64,000 nt of DNA from an uncultured Alphaproteobacteria bacterium (GTDB taxonomy: Bacteria; Pseudomonadota; Alphaproteobacteria; Micavibrionales; Micavibrionaceae), in assembly GCA_946481075.1 (NCBI GenBank), contig CAMLMC010000003.1:62001-126000 (forward strand), written 5' to 3'. This document shows, piece by piece, positions 55,401-61,820 of the stretch. Position 1 is the stretch's first letter; the number at the start of each line of letters is the position of its first letter. Position numbers and translations under genes: made by a program. A model generated the notes under the pieces. It was not told the DNA's origin, made no database searches, and worked only from the letters and a program-made list of their open reading frames with translations.

Positions 55401-58400
55401 AGCCGATATTAAAGTTATCTACACGGCAGGTGATGGCACGGAAACGGTTATTCCCCGCACGGCATACTTCTCGACAGAGCGCGGCGGTTCTACATCCATC
55501 AATCCTGATGGTAAGGCCCACGTTGTTTCCGGCATTCCGGAAGGTGATGACACCGTTCTGCGTATCGGTTTCGAAGACCTGAACGACAACGACTATAACG
55601 ATGCTATCTTCGACCTCAAGATCAACAGCTGTGACAAAGCCTGCGGCTGCGGCACCGGCGGTATCAAGGATATCTTCGGCTATGTCCTGCAAGACGGCGA
55701 TGGCGACCGCGATCCGGCAACACTGACCCTGACTGGCAAAGACCTGACGGACGATCATCCGGTCTTCACGGCTCCAGGCGTTGAAATCGTGGACGAAACC
55801 AACCTGTCTGGCGGGATCATCACCGAAACAGGCAATGTCGTGGTTAACTTCGGCGCGGATGGTCCGGGCACTGTTGACCCTGCGGGTACGTTCAGCAGCT
55901 CGGGTTCCAAACTCAATGGTTCCCTGACATCGAACGGCGTTCCGGTTGTTGTCACGCTGCTGGGTGATGTCTACACCGGTAAGGCTGGCAACACGGTTGT
56001 ATTTACATTCGAAATCAATACGGATGGTTCCTATACCTTTAAACTGTATGAACATCTGGATCATGCCGACGGCACAAACCCGAACGATGCGATTGACCTG
56101 CATTTCGGCGTGTTGGCGACAGACTGCGATGGCGATACGGCCAAGGAAACGGTTGTTGTCCGCGTGAAGGACGATGCGCCGAACGCAAATGACGATGTTG
56201 TAAACGTCAATGAAAACGGCACGGCGAACGGCAATGTCACGAACAACGACGTTTCCGGACAGGACACGCCTGCGACAGTGACGCAAGTAGTCTACAAAGG
56301 CACGACTTATACGGTTCCTGTGAATGGCGACAATGTCACGATCAATGCCGATCACGGTACGCTGACGATCAACAAGACGGGTGCCTATACCTATGTTGCC
56401 AAGAACGTGAATTCCGACAAAACGGATGAATTCACATACACCTACAAAGACCATGATGGCGACACCGATACGGCGAAATTGTCCGTCAACGTCAAGAATA
56501 TGAATGACACCCCGGATATCATCAAACCGGCGGATGAAATTCTGGACGAGACAAACCTGTCCGGTGGCACAATCACCGAAACAGGAACAGTGACTGCCGA
56601 CTTCAAGGGCGATGGTCCGGGCTCGTTTGCAGGTACAGGCACCTTCAGCTCCTCGGGCTCCAAGCTCGGCGGCAATCTGACGCACAATGGCGTTCCGGTT
56701 GTTGTAACTCTGAACGGCAACACCTATGAAGGCAAGGCCGGCGCGCTGACTGTCTTCACGCTGAAGGTGAATGCCGATGGTTCCTATGAGTTCAAATTGT
56801 TCGATAACCTCGACCATGCCGATGGTTCGAACCCGAACGATGCGATCAACCTTGTTTTCGGTATCAAGGCAACCGACGCCGATGGCGACTCTGCCTCGAC
56901 AACACTGACCGTTAAGGTTCTGGATGATGCGCCGACGATCAACGGCTCCTCGGGTTCTGTTGACGAAACCAACCTGAAATCCGGTCCGCTGGTTGTAAAT
57001 GGTACACTGGCGCACAATTTCGGTCAGGATGGTGCAGGGTCTCTCGTCACGGGCGATGCGTCTGCTTTCGTGGCTGGTGGTTCGCTCAAAGGCGGCGCGT
57101 TGTCCTCGAACGGCGTTCCGGTTGTCGTCAGCCTCGAAGGCGGCAAATATGTCGGCAAGGCCGGCGGTACAACCGTCTTCACACTGACCGTCAATGCGGA
57201 TGGTTCGTACAAGTACGAGCAGTTCAAGAATCTGGATCACGCAAACGCAAATGATCCGAATGACGAAATCACGTTGAAATTTGATGCAAAAATCATCGAC
57301 TTTGATGGTGATAGCGCCAAGGCGCCGATCACGATCACTGTTCGTGACGATGCACCACGCTTCCCGCCGGATAATCCGGACAATCCTCCGGAAGATCCTG
57401 AGAACCCTCCTCCGGGCGATCCGAATGATCCGGCTCTGGGCAATGGTTACCGTATCGTGGATGAAACCAATCTGTCCGGCGGCCAGATCGTAACGCAAGG
57501 CACATTGAATGCCGACTTCGGTGCCGATGCACCGGGCAGCTATGCGCTGAAGGCCGGAACGTTCTCCTCGCACGGTTCGAAAACGGGCGGCACGCTGTCC
57601 TCGAACGGTGTTCCGGTCGTGGTAACGCTGGAAGGTGGCAAGTTCGTCGGTAAGGCCGGCGGTACAACCGTCTTCACGCTTGAATTGAATGCGGCAACCG
57701 GCGCGTACAAATTCACGTTGCTGGAACAGCTGGATCATGCGAACGGCAACAACCCCAACGATGTCATCAATCTGGTCTTTGGCGTTGAGGCCAAGGATTC
57801 GGAAGGTGATGCCGTTTCCGGTACTATCCGCATCGACGTACGCGACGATGCGCCGGATGCCAAGGACGATATTGTGAACGTCAATGAAAACGGCACAGCG
57901 AACGGCAATGTCATGAACAATGATGTGGTCGGTCAGGACGTTGTCGGCACGATCACGCAAATCGTCTACAAAGGTACGACATATATAGTACCGGCGAACG
58001 GTTCCGCGCTCGTTATCAACGCCGACTACGGCACGCTGACGATCAACAAGACAGGTGCGTATACCTATGTTGCGAAGTCCGTCTCGTCCGACAAGCAAGA
58101 TGACTTTATCTACACACTGCGCGATCATGACGGTGACAAAGACACCGCCAAACTCTCGGTTTGTGTGAAGAACGGCAACGATACGCCGGATATCATCAAA
58201 CCGGCGGATGAGGTTGTTGACGAAACAAACCTCGCTGGCGGCGTGATCACCGAAACAGGTTCTGTCACCGCCAACTTCTATGGCGATGGTCCGGGCACGT
58301 TTGCTGCAACAGGTTCTTTCAGCTCTTCGGGCTCCAAGCTCGGCGGCAACCTGACATCGAACGGTGTCCCTGTGACGGTTAATCTGTCCGGCAATACCTA

Positions 58401-60162
58401 CACGGGTACGGCCGGCGGTGTGACCGTCTTTACGCTGGTCGTGAACACAAACGGTTCCTACACATTCAAACTGTATGAACAGTTGGATCATGCGAACGGA
58501 TCGGATCCGAACGACATCATCAACCTGACATTCGGTATCAAGGCAACGGACGCCGATGGCGACTCCGCTTCCACGACGTTGACGGTCAAGGTTCTGGATG
58601 ATGCGCCGGATGCCAAGGACGATACGGTGAATGTCAACGAAAACGGCACAGCGAACGGCAATGTCATGAACAACGATGTGGTCGGTCAGGATGTTGTCGG
58701 CACGATCACGCAAATCGTCTACAAAGGCACAACTTACACCGTGCCTGCGAGCGGTAACCTAACGATCAATGCCGATTATGGTACGCTGACGATCAACAAG
58801 ACGGGCGCCTATACATATGTTGCCAAGTCCGTGACGTCTGACCAGAAAGACAACTTCATCTACACATTGCGTGATCATGATGGAGACATCGATACGGCCA
58901 AACTGGAAGTTTGCGTCATCAACAAGGATGAAACACCGGATATCGTGAAACCGGCTGACAAAATTGTCGATGAAACCAACTTGTCCGGTGGCACAATCGT
59001 GACATCCGGCCAAGTTACCGCCAACTACAAAGGCGATGGCCCGGGTTCGATCAGCGGTACGGGATCGTTCAGCTCTTCGGGCTCCAAGCTCGGCGGTGTT
59101 CTCTCGCACAACGGCACGGCTATCAATGTCACATACTCTGGTGGCACATACACAGGTAAGGCCGGTACGTTGACGATCTTTACACTGGCGATCAATGCCG
59201 ACGGCACGTTCACGTTCCGTCAGTTTGAAGAGCTTGATCATGCGGACGGATCCAATCCGAACGACATCATCAATCTCAGCTTCGGTGTGAAGGCGACAGA
59301 TGCCGATGGCGACTCTGCCTCCACGACGATCACGGTCCAGGTGAAAGACGATGCGCCGATCGCCAAGGCCGATTATTGTACGGTATGGTCCGATGGCGGT
59401 TCCATCAGCTCGAACGCCCTGACGAATGACAATTTCGGTCAGGATGGAATGGGCAAGTTGCAGTCGATTACGTTCGGCAGCACGACCGTCAATATCCCGT
59501 CGAGCGGTACGGCGACAATCTACGGTAACTACGGTTACGTCACGATTGCGGCGAACGGTTCCTACACCTACACGGTGACGAGCGGCAGCAGCCAGCCGGC
59601 ATCGGAGAACTTCAGCTACAAGATCACCGATGGTGATGGCGATAGTACGACGGCTCTGTTGCAGGTCAACCTCGTCAAGTGGCTTGGTAACGGCACGACA
59701 GACGGCAGCAACGGCAACGACACGATCTATGGTACGACCGGCGCTGATACCTTCTACGGTAACGGCGGTGATGACTGGCTGTACGGACGTGGCGGCAACG
59801 ACACCATCTATGGCGGCGCGGGCAATGACCGCATCGTCGGCGGTGCCGGTAGCGACACGCTCTATGGTGGTTCGGGTGCTGACACATTCTTGTACGAAGC
59901 GATCAATGACGGTGTCGACCGCATCAAGGATTTCAACAAGGCGGAAGGCGACAAGCTTGACCTCTCGGCCCTGCTGAACGGCTTTGATCCGGTGACCGAA
60001 TCGATCAACGATTTCGTCTTTGCGACCCATAGCGGCGGTAACACGACGATTTCCGTCAATATGGCCGGAACAGGTGCCGGTGGCGCCACGGCGATTGCTG
60101 TGCTCGAAGGGACGACCGTGTCGATTGCCGACCTGTTCAACAACGGCAATATCGTCCATTAA
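52402..60162 (+). CDS. giant RTX adhesin, BapA/LapA-like, type I secretion substrate
   Basis: A 2586-residue surface protein. Residues 1-190 form a non-RTX N-terminal part with two related motifs (SVDYTLPDSSSAKLSF, TTREITLESGKKYVLNF). A Pro/Glu/Ala-rich linker follows (about 190-345), holding candidate LapG-type sites AAAG 192-195, PAAG 259-262 and TAAG 278-281. Nine modules starting DETNL (first at 348, last near 2189) of about 115-130 residues, each ending DDAP, alternate with VCBS-like units. A DUF4114-type module lies near 873-1079, a Pro-rich linker near 1654-1682, and RTX nonapeptides plus the secretion region in the last 150 residues. TolC and LapB-like genes follow. It is probably a biofilm or cell-attachment adhesin. 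Confidence 0.93.
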   Translation: MASNNIILAVPSANTSVDYTLPDSSSAKLSFSPEDINGLNLDGKGGLVISFVEGGSVTISNFQSFIDNGNTLSLADGTQVDPKLLFNALGGENDNPFIAADAIRIGVPADGTTREITLESGKKYVLNFDLSETNGAEVVDGDMVIGFANGGKIVINDYETAMAGEMPPELSIASKTCVVTGNELITNIQALAAAGALDQTVIVEEEAEEDAKRKSTIADADMVGADDIGPGDETALGYQAPKVEPESAESDEDVADVEPAAGEQDMAEAARELAEIETAAGGPAGGARNSGYGYGSRPGSDPFTGKPDIGPIDPTQLGYRAPTIEPNRFFTPANSNPQAIGPNAQFLDETNLDGGPISKSGTINIDFGADGPGGINPNNNFSSSGSKLNGNLSHNGEAIIVSVVGNDYVGKTTGGDTVFKLVIDALTGNYTFTQYLPLDHADGTDPNDTIVLTFGIVARDGDGDSLNTTVNISIADDAPSIEGAEETVDETNLGPIVETGNLAVDFGEDGAGTVVTSGTFSSSGSKLNGTLSSDGHPITVTHTANGYEGVANGVVIFELILSTTGGYTYKQYGNLDHADPNNPDDIIKLTFGAKVIDYDGDTDVAPIVINVKDDAPRFVDCGCGHTPTPGNAVEIIDETNLKSGNIVETGTLNVDFGADAPGSFAFKSNGFTPSGSMKNGALTHNGVPVVVTIENGQYVGKAGSVTVFTMAINATTGEYTFTLLDNLDHADGTNPNDIISLKFDVLASDSEGDSVQGSITVNVKDDAPIANNDVNTYNTTTGVANGNVISGLNGGAGAADVLSQDENNTVVKVSFGTTEVDVPATGTVSIDGAYGTLTIAADGTYSYQAFATPGSSTVVEKKFAAGPALPDFEYQALDATEQQSIGIAAGNLDVKGGDTIQLNFVKENATNHNTVAVFTVDAQGNITIGKVLVKDTETATMETQSFTVPGGAVKAGMMLISGFGTTDPILSNLNHTTGTLSVVYGYGTAGERPAKTTDNAADIKVIYTAGDGTETVIPRTAYFSTERGGSTSINPDGKAHVVSGIPEGDDTVLRIGFEDLNDNDYNDAIFDLKINSCDKACGCGTGGIKDIFGYVLQDGDGDRDPATLTLTGKDLTDDHPVFTAPGVEIVDETNLSGGIITETGNVVVNFGADGPGTVDPAGTFSSSGSKLNGSLTSNGVPVVVTLLGDVYTGKAGNTVVFTFEINTDGSYTFKLYEHLDHADGTNPNDAIDLHFGVLATDCDGDTAKETVVVRVKDDAPNANDDVVNVNENGTANGNVTNNDVSGQDTPATVTQVVYKGTTYTVPVNGDNVTINADHGTLTINKTGAYTYVAKNVNSDKTDEFTYTYKDHDGDTDTAKLSVNVKNMNDTPDIIKPADEILDETNLSGGTITETGTVTADFKGDGPGSFAGTGTFSSSGSKLGGNLTHNGVPVVVTLNGNTYEGKAGALTVFTLKVNADGSYEFKLFDNLDHADGSNPNDAINLVFGIKATDADGDSASTTLTVKVLDDAPTINGSSGSVDETNLKSGPLVVNGTLAHNFGQDGAGSLVTGDASAFVAGGSLKGGALSSNGVPVVVSLEGGKYVGKAGGTTVFTLTVNADGSYKYEQFKNLDHANANDPNDEITLKFDAKIIDFDGDSAKAPITITVRDDAPRFPPDNPDNPPEDPENPPPGDPNDPALGNGYRIVDETNLSGGQIVTQGTLNADFGADAPGSYALKAGTFSSHGSKTGGTLSSNGVPVVVTLEGGKFVGKAGGTTVFTLELNAATGAYKFTLLEQLDHANGNNPNDVINLVFGVEAKDSEGDAVSGTIRIDVRDDAPDAKDDIVNVNENGTANGNVMNNDVVGQDVVGTITQIVYKGTTYIVPANGSALVINADYGTLTINKTGAYTYVAKSVSSDKQDDFIYTLRDHDGDKDTAKLSVCVKNGNDTPDIIKPADEVVDETNLAGGVITETGSVTANFYGDGPGTFAATGSFSSSGSKLGGNLTSNGVPVTVNLSGNTYTGTAGGVTVFTLVVNTNGSYTFKLYEQLDHANGSDPNDIINLTFGIKATDADGDSASTTLTVKVLDDAPDAKDDTVNVNENGTANGNVMNNDVVGQDVVGTITQIVYKGTTYTVPASGNLTINADYGTLTINKTGAYTYVAKSVTSDQKDNFIYTLRDHDGDIDTAKLEVCVINKDETPDIVKPADKIVDETNLSGGTIVTSGQVTANYKGDGPGSISGTGSFSSSGSKLGGVLSHNGTAINVTYSGGTYTGKAGTLTIFTLAINADGTFTFRQFEELDHADGSNPNDIINLSFGVKATDADGDSASTTITVQVKDDAPIAKADYCTVWSDGGSISSNALTNDNFGQDGMGKLQSITFGSTTVNIPSSGTATIYGNYGYVTIAANGSYTYTVTSGSSQPASENFSYKITDGDGDSTTALLQVNLVKWLGNGTTDGSNGNDTIYGTTGADTFYGNGGDDWLYGRGGNDTIYGGAGNDRIVGGAGSDTLYGGSGADTFLYEAINDGVDRIKDFNKAEGDKLDLSALLNGFDPVTESINDFVFATHSGGNTTISVNMAGTGAGGATAIAVLEGTTVSIADLFNNGNIVH
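57844..58170 (+). repeat. near-identical interspersed unit, copy 1
   Basis: About 325 bases encoding DDAPDAKDDIVNVNENGTANG and the following VCBS-like unit. Copy 2 begins at 58597 and differs mainly at third codon positions; a more diverged copy lies near 56170-56500. One codon is missing in copy 2 (ANGSALV versus ASGNLT). Confidence 0.85.
58597..58920 (+). repeat. near-identical interspersed unit, copy 2
   Basis: Second copy of the unit at 57844-58170. The high nucleotide similarity over about 320 bases suggests recent duplication or gene conversion within the adhesin gene. Confidence 0.85.
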
Positions 60163-60176
60163 TGGATAAATTTAGG

Positions 60177-60204
60177 AAAGCGGGGAACTTCCCCGCTTTT
60201 CGTG
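60177..60204 (+). terminator. terminator after giant adhesin gene
   Basis: Inverted repeat AAAGCGGGGAA/TTCCCCGCTTT followed by TTTTCGTGCTTT, 15 bases past the stop. It partly separates the adhesin gene from the tolC gene, which has its own promoter-like sequence. Confidence 0.8.
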
Positions 60205-60419
60205 CTTTATCAGTAAATTCGGACCGCTTTTTCATCCTGATTTCAATAAAGCAATAAAACTCGTTGTAATGCTTGACTTTTCATATAAACAGCGTATACA
60301 ACCGCAAGGACTTTAAAGCGGCCCGGAACCAGAACTGACTTGCGCAGCGGGGCGAATAAGGTCATAAATAACTAACCAAAGTCATTGAATTTGAATGACA
60401 TACGACAAAGGGTCATACT
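60205..60419 (+). promoter_or_regulatory. promoter region for tolC-secretion ATPase genes
   Basis: Gene-free stretch with a good sigma-70-like promoter: TTGACT at 60273-60278 and TATACA at 60295-60300 with a 16-base spacer, about 120 bases before the tolC ATG. The long leader could carry regulation, but no clear riboswitch or hairpin was seen. Confidence 0.6.
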
Positions 60420-61793
60420 ATGGCAAAACATGCACTGAATAATTCTCTTCTGACTGTGGCTTGCGCAATGGCGGTAGGCCTTGCATTTCCGGCGATGGCG
60501 CAGGAAAGACCTACAGAAATGACCCTATCGAAAGCCGTTTCCGTCGGCGTCATGACAAATCCCGAATATGGCCAGGTTGCGGCAAGCCGCCGGGCGACAG
60601 ACGAAGAATTGAATCAGGCAAAGGCACTTTATCTGCCGTCGATCGATCTTCGCGCCGATGGTGGTTTTGAACGCACGGACAGCCCGTCCACACGCGCGAC
60701 AGGCGATGATGACAAAACATTCTCCCGCTACAATGCAAGCCTGACGCTGACCCAAATGCTGTTTGACGGCTGGGGAACAAAGTACGAGAACGAGCGTCAG
60801 AAAAACCGTGTTCAGTCTTCCGCGCACCGCGTGAAGGAAACGGCAGAACTGACAGGTCTTAACATCGTTGAATCGTTCCTAGAAGTAATGCGCCAGCGTG
60901 AGCTTCTGTCCATCACGCGCGATAACGTTGCCGAACACGTCGCCATTATGGGTATGATCGAAGAAGGCGTGAATGCCGGACGTTCAACACAGGCCGACCT
61001 TGAACAGATCAAGGCCCGTTTGTCTTCTGCCCGCGCTCAGGAATCCTCTACACGCCAGCAGCTGCGCATTGCTGAATCCAGCTTCTTGCGCGATGTTGGC
61101 GATATGCCCAAAGACCTCGTCATGCCGGCCGTTCCGGTGAACGCGATTGCCGCCGATGTCGAAGCCGAAGTGAAACTCGCTCTGGCACAAAGCCCGACAC
61201 TCGATGTGCGCGAATCCGACATCGAAGTGGCGTACAATGAATATAAAGGTACGGGCTCTACGCTGTACCCGCAAGTTGATCTGCAACTCGGCGGCGCGGC
61301 TGGCCGCAATGTCGGCGGTATTGAAGGCAATGACCGTTCTGCATCCGCTCTGGTTGTCATGAACTGGAACCTCTATCGCGGCGGCGGCGATGTTGCCCGC
61401 GTCCGTGAATTCAAACACCGTCACCAACAGGCCAAGGAAGTCCGTTCCATCGCGGCGCGCCAACTGGAAGATGATGTTCGCCAGACATGGGCGAGCATGG
61501 TTTCTGCGGGTGAACGCGCGAAGGAATTTTCCTCCCAGGCTGCCGCGAACGGTGAAGTTGTCCGCGCGTACAAAGACCAGTTCAGCCTGGACCGCCGTAC
61601 GCTTCTCGATGTGCTCGATTCACAGAACGAATTGTTCGTCTCCCGTTCGAACACGATCAACGCCGAATTCCTTGAAATCTTCTCGGTCTTCCGCCTACTG
61701 GCCTTGAAAGGCCAACTCCTGCCGACGCTGGGCGTTGCCTACCCGCAGGAAAGCGAGAAAATCGAAATCACGAATAAACCCGCTGAAAAGTAA
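60420..61793 (+). CDS. TolC family outer membrane protein of type I secretion
   Basis: A 457-residue outer membrane efflux-channel protein. A signal peptide ends AMAQE at about residue 27. The two OEP-type repeats are visible: LTLTQMLFDGWGTKYENER followed by long helices, and VVMNWNLYRGGGDVARVREF in the second half, giving the beta-strand and coiled-coil arrangement. It forms the channel through which type I substrates cross the periplasm. It precedes the ABC transporter gene by 27 bases and follows the giant adhesin, its likely cargo. Confidence 0.93.
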   Translation: MAKHALNNSLLTVACAMAVGLAFPAMAQERPTEMTLSKAVSVGVMTNPEYGQVAASRRATDEELNQAKALYLPSIDLRADGGFERTDSPSTRATGDDDKTFSRYNASLTLTQMLFDGWGTKYENERQKNRVQSSAHRVKETAELTGLNIVESFLEVMRQRELLSITRDNVAEHVAIMGMIEEGVNAGRSTQADLEQIKARLSSARAQESSTRQQLRIAESSFLRDVGDMPKDLVMPAVPVNAIAADVEAEVKLALAQSPTLDVRESDIEVAYNEYKGTGSTLYPQVDLQLGGAAGRNVGGIEGNDRSASALVVMNWNLYRGGGDVARVREFKHRHQQAKEVRSIAARQLEDDVRQTWASMVSAGERAKEFSSQAAANGEVVRAYKDQFSLDRRTLLDVLDSQNELFVSRSNTINAEFLEIFSVFRLLALKGQLLPTLGVAYPQESEKIEITNKPAEK

Positions 61794-61820
61794 TCTTTTA
61801 CAACCGTAAAGGTTTAACAC

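Larger units (their letters stand above)
53443..59362 (+). repeat. nine DETNL modules (T1SS-143-type) within the giant adhesin
   Basis: Nine tandem or interspersed modules, each with DETNL, then FxxxGxxxxxxGSxxxGxLxxNG, GxVTVFTLxxxxxGxYxFxLxExLDHA, DGxxPNDxIxLxFG and DDAP. Starts lie near 53443, 53863, 54307, 55788, 56544, 56958, 57456, 58215 and 58966. They match the type I secretion target repeat family. Three interspersed units carrying NVNENGTANGNV recur between modules. Confidence 0.88.

Noticed and set aside
55339..58713. A 1124-residue open frame on the minus strand inside the adhesin gene
   Set aside because: It mirrors the repeats of the plus-strand gene, whose codons avoid stops in that frame. 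The plus-strand protein has clear domains and this one does not.
58759..60159. A 466-residue minus-strand frame at the end of the adhesin gene
   Set aside because: It is the same type of shadow frame as at 55339; the plus-strand RTX repeats are unambiguous.
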